A DNA stretch of 13,321 nucleotides from Syntrophomonadaceae bacterium (GCA_003566935.1 PXBM01000252.1:1-13321); one strand, 5' to 3'. Counted from the first letter of the stretch, positions 1 to 6,896 are shown. Made by a program: numbers and translations. The notes: a model not told the origin generated them from the letters alone.

Positions 1-993
1 ATGAAAAAACAAATGATCAAAGATTTAAAGATTGGCGATGAAGTGGAAACGCAAGCCCTGGTTTTGGAAGCAAATAAAACCGCTTTTTCCTCGCCCCACC
101 GATCCGGGGAGTATTTTTTAAGGCTCACCCTGGGCGATGTAAGCGGCAGGGTCAAGGCTGTGATGTGGGACCCTCCCACCGGCAGTGAAGCGGTGCAGCA
201 GGATGACCTTGTCTTTGTGCGCGGTTCGGTTAGTGAATATCACGGACCGCAGGTTGTGGTCGGTGACATCCGCAAGCTTGATCCGTCTAAAGTAAACCGG
301 GCTTTTTTCCAGGCAGTGTCCAGGCGCGATCTTGCTGAAATGATGAGCGAGCTGAAAGATATAATCAACGAAGATGTTAAGGAAAAGCACCTGAAAAGTT
401 TACTGGAAGCTTTCTTTTCGGATCCTGACTTTACCCGTCTTTATGCAAATTCTCCCGCCGCAAGAACTATACACCATAACTGTGTCGGCGGCCTGCTTGA
501 ACATACTTTGGAAGTAATTGCCCTCTGCCGTAACCTGGCCGCTCTTTACCCGGAGCAGATCCGGCTGGATCTTTTAATAACCGGGGCGATCCTGCACGAT
601 ATCGGCAAGATCGAAGAGTACAACCAGGATAGTATCAGCTTCGACTTTACCGACCGCGGCAAGCTGGTCGGTCATATAAGCATCGGTAAGGAAATGCTGG
701 ACAGTAAGCTGGCAGGTTTACCCGATTTTCCCGATGACTTGAAGCTGGAGTTAGAACATATGCTATTAACCCATCACGGGGTGCGGGAATGGGGTTCACC
801 CGAGGTGCCGAAAACCATCCACGCCTTTGCCCTCTTTCATGCCGACCTGGTCAGCGCCCGTATGGACCAGTTTATTAAGGTCATGGAGAAACATGTGCCG
901 GAAAGCGGCGATTGGACCGAATGGGACCGTTTCCTCGAGCGCAGCATATTTGTGCCCCCAGTGGTTGAGGATAGCGGCGGGCAGGATAATTAG
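1..993 (+). CDS. yhaM: 3'-5' exoribonuclease, YhaM family (OB-fold plus HD domain)
   Basis: The 330-residue protein has the two-part layout of YhaM/Cbf1 proteins. An N-terminal OB-type nucleic-acid-binding domain spans about residues 8-95, and a metal-dependent HD phosphohydrolase domain spans about 155-300. Visible HD residues are H168 (in GGLLEHTL), the H199-D200 pair in ILHDIGK, H258-H259 (LTHHG) and D282 (HADLVSAR). The family degrades RNA, and single-stranded DNA in vitro, from the 3' end in the cytoplasm; the function here is inferred from that family. The first codon is ATG at base 1 and the N-terminus fits the family, but the ribosome binding site lies outside the window, so the start is not proven. 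The last 20 or so residues are an acidic, low-conservation tail. It is separated from the next gene by 128 bases, so it may be a separate transcript. Confidence 0.85.
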   Translation: MKKQMIKDLKIGDEVETQALVLEANKTAFSSPHRSGEYFLRLTLGDVSGRVKAVMWDPPTGSEAVQQDDLVFVRGSVSEYHGPQVVVGDIRKLDPSKVNRAFFQAVSRRDLAEMMSELKDIINEDVKEKHLKSLLEAFFSDPDFTRLYANSPAARTIHHNCVGGLLEHTLEVIALCRNLAALYPEQIRLDLLITGAILHDIGKIEEYNQDSISFDFTDRGKLVGHISIGKEMLDSKLAGLPDFPDDLKLELEHMLLTHHGVREWGSPEVPKTIHAFALFHADLVSARMDQFIKVMEKHVPESGDWTEWDRFLERSIFVPPVVEDSGGQDN

Positions 994-1073
994 TTTATTG
1001 TAGAGAAGCTTATTAGAGAGTAGTTATTGTATGGTGAGTTCAGTAGTCCTTAATAGTTGATAAGTATAAAGGT

Positions 1074-1110
1074 GGCAGGGGAAAGGACATAGAGAAAAGT
1101 CCCCCTGTCC
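1074..1110. repeat. Imperfect inverted repeat (REP-like hairpin)
   Basis: CAGGGG at 1076-1081 can pair with CCCCTG at 1102-1107, and GG at 1074-1075 with CC at 1109-1110 across one bulged T. Inside it, GGAC (1085-1088) can pair with GTCC (1099-1102). No U-run follows, so it is not a canonical terminator. It lies just before the TPR gene and its purine-rich/C-rich composition differs from the AT-rich flanks, as in dispersed palindromic elements of clostridial genomes. Only one copy is present in this window. Confidence 0.5.
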
Positions 1111-1121
1111 TAATTTAGAGA

Positions 1122-2309
1122 GTGAAGGTGAAAAAGTTGGGAAGAGCCGATCGGCCCCGGGGCATAATTAAAACAGATGAGCGCAACCTGAAGGTAATTC
1201 CTTTTACCCAGGATGCTCCTTATTATGCCCGCAAGGGTGCCTACTATAGCCAGAAGAACAAACCTTCCAAGGCCTTGCTTTACCTGCAAAAAGCGGTTGA
1301 AACAGAACCAGATAATCCGCTCAACCACTATAACCTGGCCTGCCTGCTCAGTAAGATTAACCAGCTGCAGGAAGCAAACTGCATTTTTGAACATATCGTG
1401 GAGAACATGGACTCCGAGCTGACAGAGTGTTATTTCTTCATGGCCGTGAACCACGGCTTGATGGAGGATCTGAACGAAGCCAAGAGACTTCTATTAAAGT
1501 ACCTGGATCTGACCCCCGAAGGAGACATGGTTGAGGAAGCCGAGGATTTGCTGATTGCCATGGAAGACGAAGACGACATTGAATTCTTTAACCAGGGTCC
1601 TAGCGTTACTGAAAGCGAGGCTTTAATGAACCTGGTTGATGACTTAAACAGGGTTCAGTTTAAAGATCGTCTCCTGGAAGATAAAAGTTTCCACCGGGTT
1701 TTGCGCTGGGGGCTTTACCAGGGTGGAGACCTGCTCAAGGAAGCCATTCTTTTACTTTACGGTGAAGCAGGTTGCCGGATAGCCCGCCAGGGTCTCAGCG
1801 ATTTTGCCGCCAATCCCTGGGTTAACGAGCGCCTGCGGCAGGTTGCTTTAAACCAGCTAAAAAAAAATAGTCCTGAAAGTACATGCCGGGTCTACCTTGA
1901 TGGGTCTTTCCGCGAGCTTAAACTGCGCGAATGTAAAAACCCCGCCCCTACCTGGGACAGCGGCTGGCAGCAGGTCCTGGAATGCACTTTTGCCAACATG
2001 GGCCGCAGCGAGTTTTACAGCCATGAATTCTATGACGATGCCGAAGCGATCTGGCTAGACTTTATAAACTGTATTTACCCCGAGGGACCGAAAGTTGCCA
2101 AGCCGCAGACCTGGGCGGCCGGCCTTGAATACTGCCTGGTCCGCTTCCACTTTCTCGGCCTGACCCAGAAAGAGCTGGCAGAGGCCTACGGGGTTTCCCC
2201 GGCCAGTGTGCGCCGCAAGTTTAATCATATTAACCGGGTTCTCCAGATAGATCGTAAAGCATACCGCAGTATGCTGGCCCTGCTAACCGACAGTGAAGAA
2301 GATTATTAG
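1122..2309 (+). CDS. TPR-repeat protein with C-terminal helix-turn-helix
   Basis: This 395-residue protein has no assigned function that I recognise. Residues about 34-136 form three tetratricopeptide-like units (for example the segment ending KALLYLQKAVETEPDNP), a scaffold for protein-protein contact. An acidic linker (about 139-155) follows, then a mixed region. The C-terminal segment about 330-372 (LTQKELAEAYGVSPASVRRK at 347-366) reads as a helix-turn-helix, suggesting nucleic-acid binding. No signal peptide or membrane segment is visible. The start is uncertain: GTG at 1122 has little upstream signal, while GTG at 1128 sits 5 bases after a weak AGAGAG. The stop is 15 bases before the YjbQ gene, so the two are probably co-transcribed. 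A regulator or adaptor role is an inference only. Confidence 0.8.
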   Translation: MKVKKLGRADRPRGIIKTDERNLKVIPFTQDAPYYARKGAYYSQKNKPSKALLYLQKAVETEPDNPLNHYNLACLLSKINQLQEANCIFEHIVENMDSELTECYFFMAVNHGLMEDLNEAKRLLLKYLDLTPEGDMVEEAEDLLIAMEDEDDIEFFNQGPSVTESEALMNLVDDLNRVQFKDRLLEDKSFHRVLRWGLYQGGDLLKEAILLLYGEAGCRIARQGLSDFAANPWVNERLRQVALNQLKKNSPESTCRVYLDGSFRELKLRECKNPAPTWDSGWQQVLECTFANMGRSEFYSHEFYDDAEAIWLDFINCIYPEGPKVAKPQTWAAGLEYCLVRFHFLGLTQKELAEAYGVSPASVRRKFNHINRVLQIDRKAYRSMLALLTDSEEDY

Positions 2310-2324
2310 AGGGAGGCCAAGCCG

Positions 2325-2717
2325 ATGCACCTTGAGCTTGAAGTTAAAACTTCCGCCCGTGAGCAGTTTGTCAATATTACTCCCCAGTTAAATGAGCTGC
2401 TGGCTAAAAGCGGAGCCAAAGACGGCTGCTGCACAGTTTTTGTTTCCCACACAACGGCTGCTGTAACTATTAATGAAGACAATGACCCCGATGTGATGGA
2501 AGACCTGCTCAGGCACCTGCAGACCCTGGTTCCCTTAAAAAACGATTACCGGCACAGCGAAGGCAACAGCGATGCACACATCAAAGCAGCCCTGCTGGGC
2601 TGTTCCCTGCACCTTATAATAAAGAACAACTCTTTTGATCTGGGGACCTGGCAGGGAATATTCCTGGCCGAGTTTGACGGCCCCCGGACCCGTAGGGTCA
2701 AGGTCTGGATCGACTGA
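2325..2717 (+). CDS. YjbQ/UPF0047 family protein (secondary thiamine-phosphate synthase type)
   Basis: The 130-residue protein carries the whole UPF0047 signature: HTTAAVTINE at 42-51, DPDV at 54-57, the Y75-R76-H77 / EGNSDAH segment to H85, GTWQGI at 107-112 and EFDGPR at 116-121. The conserved histidines and acidic residues form the proposed active site. Family members can give weak thiamine-phosphate synthase activity when overexpressed in E. coli, but the physiological role is unsettled, so the product name should be taken as a family label. A GGGAGG ribosome binding site lies 9 bases before the ATG. It sits between the TPR gene (15-base gap) and the Sir2 gene (30-base gap), consistent with one transcript. 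Length matches the family norm of about 130-140. Confidence 0.92.
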   Translation: MHLELEVKTSAREQFVNITPQLNELLAKSGAKDGCCTVFVSHTTAAVTINEDNDPDVMEDLLRHLQTLVPLKNDYRHSEGNSDAHIKAALLGCSLHLIIKNNSFDLGTWQGIFLAEFDGPRTRRVKVWID

Positions 2718-2747
2718 TGCACGGATTTTTTTACGGGAGGTGTAAAG

Positions 2748-3503
2748 ATGGAAGAGGTGCTTGCAAAAATTAAAGAAATCGCCGACCTGCTTGAAGCAAG
2801 CGATCATACCGTTGTTTTGACCGGGGCCGGGGTATCCACCGAAAGCGGTGTACCCGATTTCCGCAGCCCCGGCAGTGGGTTATGGACCATGCTTGATCCC
2901 GAGCTCTTTACCATCCAGGGCTTTAAGGCTAACCCGAAAGCTTTCTACGAAGGTGGAGCCCCTTTCGTGAAGATGCTGGACGAGGCCGAACCAAATGAGA
3001 GTCATACAGTGCTGGCCGAACTGGAAAAGCGCGGTATGGTTAAAGCTATTATTACCCAAAATGTTGACGGCTTGCACCAGAAGGGCGGGTCAACACGGGT
3101 GCTTGAAATTCACGGGACCCTAAGCAGCGCCAGCTGCATGCACTGCAGCCTGCAGGTCAGCATAGACGATGTTGTTGAAGCTGTCGAAGATGGCATCCTG
3201 CCGCCGCTTTGCGTGGAGTGCGGAGAGCCGCTCAAGCCCGATGTAGTGCTCTTCGGTGAGCCGCTTTCTCCCGACTACAGTGAAGCTATGGAAGAAGCCC
3301 GCAGGGCCGACTTAATCATGGTGGTAGGCTCCAGCATGCAGGTTTCTCCCGCCAACCAGCTACCCTCTTACAGCGATAACCTGGTTATAATTAACCGCAC
3401 TGAAACTTTTTATGACAGGCAGGCTAAAGTTGTTGTTAACGAAAGTACCGCTACGGCAATGAGGTTGCTCTTAAAGGAGTTAGATCAAAGAGCTATGATT
3501 TAG
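2748..3503 (+). CDS. Sir2-family NAD-dependent protein deacylase (sirtuin)
   Basis: The 251-residue length and motifs are those of bacterial sirtuins, which remove acyl groups from lysines using NAD+. The NAD-binding motif GAGVSTESGVPDFR is at 26-39, TQNVDGLH at 103-110, and the catalytic histidine is H122 in EIHGT. A four-cysteine zinc site is present (C130-x2-C133 and C155-x2-C158), and GSS at 194-196 marks the second NAD contact. All key residues are intact. The start ATG follows GGGAGGTG at good spacing. It is the third gene of the TPR-YjbQ-Sir2 run. I do not see the Ala-Tyr-Arg pattern that marks clear desuccinylases (the equivalent stretch reads FYEGG), so deacetylation is the likelier activity; substrates cannot be told from sequence. 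Confidence 0.95.
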   Translation: MEEVLAKIKEIADLLEASDHTVVLTGAGVSTESGVPDFRSPGSGLWTMLDPELFTIQGFKANPKAFYEGGAPFVKMLDEAEPNESHTVLAELEKRGMVKAIITQNVDGLHQKGGSTRVLEIHGTLSSASCMHCSLQVSIDDVVEAVEDGILPPLCVECGEPLKPDVVLFGEPLSPDYSEAMEEARRADLIMVVGSSMQVSPANQLPSYSDNLVIINRTETFYDRQAKVVVNESTATAMRLLLKELDQRAMI

Positions 3504-3520
3504 AATAAAGCTTTAGCCCG

Positions 3521-3551
3521 TTAACCTGTGCCTGCGAGGTTGGTTTTATTT
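3521..3551 (+). terminator. Possible rho-independent terminator after the Sir2 gene
   Basis: TTAACCT (3521-3527) can pair with AGGTTGG (3537-3543) using two U-G pairs, with a 9-base loop, followed by TTTTATTT. The stem is weak and the U-run is interrupted, so this is a tentative terminator closing the TPR-YjbQ-Sir2 transcript. Confidence 0.4.
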
Positions 3552-3624
3552 CATGTCCCACAGTTTATAGTTTTTATTTAACAAATTTTATTTCGCTCTT
3601 ATATCAAGGTAAGGAGGAAGGCTT

Positions 3625-4458
3625 TTGCGTTTTGGTGTTCACATGCCTCAGAAGGGCGGTTTTAAGAAAAACCTGGAAAGAGTATCCTCAATCGGCTGCC
3701 GCACCATCCAGATATTTCCCGGTAATCCGACCGGGTGGAAAATGGGCAAGCTTGAAGATTCGGAGGCTGCAAAAAGAGTTGACTTAATTGATCAGCTGGA
3801 CTTAAACCCCCTGGTTATTCACAGTGCTTACCTGATTAACCTTGCTACTAGTAATAAGGAGTTCCTGGTAAAATCGAAAAATCTTCTTGACCAGACCATG
3901 GAAAGAGCCTCTCTTTACCGGTCTCCCTATGTAATTTTACATACCGGCAACCATGGCGGCCAGGGAGTGGAAAAAGGGCTGGCCCAGATTATCGAAAATA
4001 TCGGTGAAGGGCTGGAAAAGTGGCCCGAATCGGTCATGCTGCTTTTGGAAAACACTGCCGGCAGCGGGACCGCCCTGGGGGCAAACTTTAAAGAGCTGGC
4101 TGAAATTCTCAGTGCTTTTCCCCGGGGACGCCTGGGCACCTGTATCGATACGGCTCATGCCTGGGCGGCCGGTTATGATTTCGGTAGCGAAAAGGCTGTT
4201 GAAAAAGTTATGGCGGAATTTGACAATACAGTTGGCATGGATAATCTCAAGTGTATTCATGTTAATGATACAAAGGTGGAATGCGGAGCCCGGGTTGACC
4301 GGCACGCCCACATCGGCGAAGGCAGCATCTCCCTGGACGGCTTCGCGGCCATAATCAATAACGGCTGGCCAAAAGACTTCCCCTTTATCCTGGAAACACC
4401 GGAGAATGGAACCGACTGGGACCGGGTCAACCTTGAAAAATTAAGCGAGATGATTTGA
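3625..4458 (+). CDS. nfo: Endonuclease IV (AP endonuclease, family 2)
   Basis: This 277-residue TIM-barrel enzyme cleaves DNA 5' to abasic sites in base excision repair, using three zinc ions. The nine expected metal ligands can all be placed: H66 (VIHSAYL), H106 (LHTGNH), E142 (LLENTAGSG), D175 and H178 (CIDTAHAWAAGYD), H212 (IHVNDTK), D225 and H227 (RVDRHAHIGEG) and E257 (LETPE). Length is normal for the bacterial family. Translation starts at TTG 3625, chosen because AAGGAGG at 3611-3617 is 7 bases upstream and the family begins at this residue. A 121-base gap before it suggests its own transcription unit, and a hairpin with a U-run follows directly. Confidence 0.96.
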   Translation: MRFGVHMPQKGGFKKNLERVSSIGCRTIQIFPGNPTGWKMGKLEDSEAAKRVDLIDQLDLNPLVIHSAYLINLATSNKEFLVKSKNLLDQTMERASLYRSPYVILHTGNHGGQGVEKGLAQIIENIGEGLEKWPESVMLLLENTAGSGTALGANFKELAEILSAFPRGRLGTCIDTAHAWAAGYDFGSEKAVEKVMAEFDNTVGMDNLKCIHVNDTKVECGARVDRHAHIGEGSISLDGFAAIINNGWPKDFPFILETPENGTDWDRVNLEKLSEMI

Positions 4459-4459
4459 T

Positions 4460-4478
4460 GAGTCAAACCTGACTTTTT
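4460..4478 (+). terminator. Short rho-independent terminator after nfo
   Basis: AGTCA (4461-4465) pairs perfectly with TGACT (4470-4474) around an AACC loop. G4460 and T4475 can add a wobble pair, and the T-run continues to 4478. The hairpin begins two bases after the nfo stop codon. The stem is short, so termination may be partial. Confidence 0.5.
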
Positions 4479-4516
4479 GCTTATAGTAACTGCCAAGCCT
4501 GCTTAAGAAAATTACG

Positions 4517-4780
4517 CTCGCTGATCGTTTATACGCTAAAGAGGACGGTTCGAAGTCACCAGCAATTCTGGGTTCCGGTCTCTGATTTCTTACTTCAAGA
4601 AGTGAGACTGTGGGCACGGTTCGATTGTCCCGGAGCGCAGCGGAGGCCGAAGGGCAGATAATGGAGCCGTCCCCCCTATCACGGGTAGACGCTGGACTAT
4701 CCCCTTGGCTCAGTAATTCATGCCTGAGTTAAAGAGGAATAACCCAAACCGGTGCAATTCCAGCCTAAACGATTAGCGAG
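4517..4780 (+). ncRNA. Candidate structured RNA closed by a 15-bp helix, family unknown
   Basis: CTCGCTGATCGTTTA at 4517-4531 pairs with TAAACGATTAGCGAG at 4766-4780 over 15 bp, with one G-U. Further out, CTGCT (4499-4503) can pair with AGCAG (4781-4785), which abuts TTTTATT. Inside are: GGACGG (4543-4548) with CCGTCC (4667-4672); CCAG/CTGG at 4559-4562/4568-4571; CTTACTT/AAGTGAG at 4589-4595/4600-4606; GGGCA/TGTCC at 4612-4616/4626-4630; GCC-GAAG-GGC at 4646-4655; GGGTAG/CTA(T)CCC at 4683-4688/4697-4703; and a 9-bp hairpin 4705-4713/4724-4732. No protein frame runs through it. The strand is inferred from neighbours and from the U-run at the 3' side. I found no match to RNase P, SRP RNA, tmRNA, 6S, T-box or common riboswitch motifs. 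A separate small RNA or a long radA leader are both possible. Confidence 0.6.
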
Positions 4781-4873
4781 AGCAGTTTTATTAAAAAGGC
4801 TTTGCCGTCTGAATAGCTAAACTAATTTTAGATCAAGTTTAATAACTTCTTAAGTAAAATTGGAGGAACTAAA
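4781..4873 (+). other. radA upstream region
   Basis: This AT-rich stretch lies between the structured RNA candidate and radA. It holds TTTTATT right after the outer RNA pairing, which could act as a weak terminator, a small CTAAA/TTTAG hairpin at about 4818-4832, and the radA ribosome binding site GGAGG at 4862-4866. I see no convincing sigma-A promoter, so radA may depend on read-through of the RNA region. Confidence 0.4.
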
Positions 4874-6244
4874 TTGGCCAGGAAAATTTCTCTTTTTTGC
4901 TGTACTGACTGTGGCTATGAAACTCAAAAGTGGCTGGGCCGCTGCCCGGGCTGTGAAGCATGGAATACCCTGGTGGAAGAAAAGCCCGCTTTATCACGTG
5001 GGAAACCTGCCCGCAAAGGCAGCCCTGTAGAATCTTCCTCGATTGAAGAAATTCCGGCGGCAGCGGAAGAGCGCTTTAAAACCGGGGTCAATGAGTTCGA
5101 CCGGGTTCTCGGTGGTGGTATGGTTGCCGGTTCTGTTGTGTTGCTCGGGGGCGATCCCGGCATCGGCAAATCTACTATCCTGCTGCAGGCCGCAGCCCGC
5201 CTGGCTGGCGGCAGAAATGTTTTTTATGCCAGCGGAGAAGAATCTCTGCACCAGGTTAAAATGAGGTCGGATCGTCTTAATATAAGGGAGTCTTTCCGGG
5301 TGGCCGCAGTGACCGACCTTGATGGTTTGCTTGAAACCGCTGCCGAGGTTAAGCCCGCGGTCTTGATAGTTGATTCTGTTCAGTCAATTTATCGCAGTGA
5401 CCTTGACGGTGTGCCCGGCAGCGTCAGGCAGGTGCGCGAGGTAACCGGTGAGCTGGTCCGCCTGGCCAAGGATAAAAATATTGCCGTATTCCTGGTCGGG
5501 CATGTTACCAAGGAAGGGACCATGGCCGGGCCGCGCCTGCTCGAGCATATGGTTGACTGTGTGCTTTACTTGGAAGGAGACCGCTACCAAAGCTTTCGTG
5601 TTTTACGGGGAGTTAAAAACCGCTATGGCTCGACCAACGAGATCGGCGTTTTTTTAATGGAAGAAGAAGGGCTGATAGAAGTGGATAACCCTTCCCACCT
5701 GTTTATGACCGGTAACCGTGAACAGGCCCCGGGAGCAGTTGTAACGGCAAGCATGGAAGGCACCCGGCCGCTGCTGGTGGAAATTCAGTCCCTGGTGGCG
5801 CCGACCAGCTACCCTTCGCCTCGCAGGACATCAACCGGTATTGATTTGAACCGTGTTGCCCTGGTCATGGCGGTTCTTGAAAAACATGCCGGAATATCTT
5901 TTTTTAATCTCGATACCTTTGTAAATGTAGTTGGCGGGGTCCGCCTCTATGAACCTGCAGCCGACCTGGCCCTGGCCCTATCCCTGGCATCTAGCTTGAA
6001 GGGTAAAAGTTTAAGCGGTGATACTGTGGCCGTAGGAGAAGTGGGTTTGACCGGGGAAATACGCCCGGTCAGCCGCATCCGCCAGCGCATAAATGAAGCG
6101 GAAAAACTTGGTTTTAAACGCTTGATTTACCCGGAAGCCAACCGGTCGGAGCTTAAGCTAAGTAAAAACCAGCATAAGGGCCTGCAACTGATCAGCGTCG
6201 ATAATATCAGGGAAGCTATTGGAGTCGCTTTCGTCGGAAAGTAA
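4874..6244 (+). CDS. radA: DNA repair protein RadA (Sms)
   Basis: RadA is a RecA-like DnaB-type helicase that promotes branch migration and recombination intermediate processing. The 456 residues contain every domain. The N-terminal zinc finger has C10-x2-C13 and C24-x2-C27. The ATPase has the Walker A motif GGDPGIGKST at 92-101 and the Walker B-like LIVDSVQ at 164-170. The RadA-specific KNRYG is at 248-252, and a C-terminal Lon-protease-like domain spans about 280-450. Length is typical. Translation starts at TTG 4874, with GGAGG 7 bases upstream and the conserved start of the zinc finger following. It is followed after 16 bases by a convergent gene. Many Clostridia have disA next; it is not present here. 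Confidence 0.97.
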   Translation: MARKISLFCCTDCGYETQKWLGRCPGCEAWNTLVEEKPALSRGKPARKGSPVESSSIEEIPAAAEERFKTGVNEFDRVLGGGMVAGSVVLLGGDPGIGKSTILLQAAARLAGGRNVFYASGEESLHQVKMRSDRLNIRESFRVAAVTDLDGLLETAAEVKPAVLIVDSVQSIYRSDLDGVPGSVRQVREVTGELVRLAKDKNIAVFLVGHVTKEGTMAGPRLLEHMVDCVLYLEGDRYQSFRVLRGVKNRYGSTNEIGVFLMEEEGLIEVDNPSHLFMTGNREQAPGAVVTASMEGTRPLLVEIQSLVAPTSYPSPRRTSTGIDLNRVALVMAVLEKHAGISFFNLDTFVNVVGGVRLYEPAADLALALSLASSLKGKSLSGDTVAVGEVGLTGEIRPVSRIRQRINEAEKLGFKRLIYPEANRSELKLSKNQHKGLQLISVDNIREAIGVAFVGK

Positions 6245-6247
6245 AAG

Positions 6248-6267
6248 TTTTCAGGAATTTTCAGGAA
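6248..6267. repeat. Tandem 10-bp direct repeat between convergent genes
   Basis: TTTTCAGGAA occurs twice head to tail at 6248-6257 and 6258-6267. It spans the short gap after radA and the last two codons and stop of the minus-strand gene. It looks like a local duplication; no hairpin or U-run is formed. Confidence 0.7.
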
Positions 6268-6656
6268 AGCAGGAAGTGACGCAAGGTGCTGATGCGGTCA
6301 TATTCTTTACCGAACAGCTCTTCAAGATCAAAATCGAGGGTATTGCAAAGGGCGGTCAGGTAGAAAAGATGCTTGCCTAATTCTTCAGCGATAACTTCAC
6401 GGCAGTGTTCACACATTTCTCCCTTGATATGCGAGTCCATGTACTTGCTGCATTCTTTCAATTCCTTCTGCGGATAATGCTTTTTATTTGCTTTAATAGT
6501 AATGCAGCCGCAGTCAGTAACGGTTTTAATAACACTGCGGTTTACGCGTGCAGTAGATTCCTGGTACTTAGACAGGCAATCGAGGATGCTGCGGTGACGG
6601 ATCAAAACATCTGAAACCATTTCCTGGAAGCTTCCTACAACCTCGTTGTCCTTCAT
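6261..6656 (-). CDS. Conserved small cysteine-containing protein with MazG-like C-terminal helix
   Basis: I do not recognise a named family. From the ATG at 6656 the protein has 131 residues. Residues 1-45 are predicted helical. Residues 46-85 hold cysteines in CGC (49-51), C69 and CEHC (82-85), which could bind a metal. Residues about 86-112 (EVIAEELGKHLFYLTALC) resemble the EELxDxLxYxxAL helix of MazG-type nucleotide pyrophosphohydrolases, but with K-H where the metal-binding Asp is expected, so catalysis is doubtful. A GTG at 6665 lies in frame but is part of the ribosome binding site AGAGGTG, so the ATG 6 bases beyond it is preferred. It is the only minus-strand gene in the window and has its own consensus promoter. 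It lies convergent to radA and divergent from the carD-like gene. Confidence 0.75.
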   Translation of the reverse strand: MKDNEVVGSFQEMVSDVLIRHRSILDCLSKYQESTARVNRSVIKTVTDCGCITIKANKKHYPQKELKECSKYMDSHIKGEMCEHCREVIAEELGKHLFYLTALCNTLDFDLEELFGKEYDRISTLRHFLLS

Positions 6657-6696
6657 TGAATTCACCTCTTTTACTGACTGGAGCCCTGCTTAAGTA

Positions 6697-6726
6697 ATTA
6701 TACTTTTTATTTTCTTGTTGTGTCAA
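6697..6726 (-). promoter_or_regulatory. Sigma-A promoter for the minus-strand gene
   Basis: Read on the minus strand, a perfect -35 TTGACA (6726-6721) is followed after 18 bases by a perfect -10 TATAAT (6702-6697). Transcription would start near 6690, giving a leader of about 34 bases ahead of the ATG at 6656. Confidence 0.85.
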
Positions 6727-6752
6727 CTGTCGGATAAGAAAGGTGAATTAAT

Positions 6753-6815
6753 ATGTACTTTTGTGGTCAGTCAGAGGGGCAAACGAGTCATGGAAAAGTT
6801 GTCTTCCCAAGTTAA
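6753..6815 (+). CDS. Possible 20-codon small ORF
   Basis: ATG at 6753 opens a 20-codon frame ending TAA at 6815, preceded by AGGTGA (6741-6746) at a workable spacing. It lies in the spacer between two divergent genes. The predicted peptide begins MYFCGQSEGQ and has no recognisable feature. I see no clear promoter directly upstream of it, so it may be chance. Confidence 0.15.
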   Translation: MYFCGQSEGQTSHGKVVFPS

Positions 6816-6837
6816 ATATGTTAATATATTTGTTTAA

Positions 6838-6866
6838 TTGACATGTTTTGGGGGCTGTGCTACTAT
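6838..6866 (+). promoter_or_regulatory. Sigma-A promoter with extended -10 for the carD-like gene
   Basis: TTGACA at 6838-6843 is followed after 17 bases by TACTAT at 6861-6866. The preceding TG at 6858-6859 makes an extended -10. Transcription would start near 6873, just upstream of the AGGAGG ribosome binding site at 6884-6889. Confidence 0.8.
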
Positions 6867-6896
6867 ATTTACAGGTGAAACTTAGGAGGAGAGGCT

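Noticed and set aside
3578..3605. TTAACA and TATATC, 16 bases apart, as a promoter for nfo
   Set aside because: Transcription would begin around 3612, inside the ribosome binding site at 3611-3617, so the transcript would lose its Shine-Dalgarno sequence.
4612..4636. GGTTCGATT as the T-arm of a tRNA or tmRNA
   Set aside because: The five bases on either side do not form a T-stem in the tRNA register, there is no acceptor or anticodon arm, and no CCA-type end.
4748..4764. GGTGCAATTCC as part of a cobalamin riboswitch
   Set aside because: The following CCCGC-ACTGT-type block and the rest of the B12-box context are missing, and radA is not a usual target.
4498..4861. CTTAAG(T)AAAATT at 4502-4513 and 4849-4861 as target-site duplication around an inserted RNA element; CCTGCTTAAG also at 6685-6694
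   Set aside because: The copies differ by one base, the flanks are AT-rich, and there is no transposase or clean terminal inverted repeat, so chance is a fair explanation.
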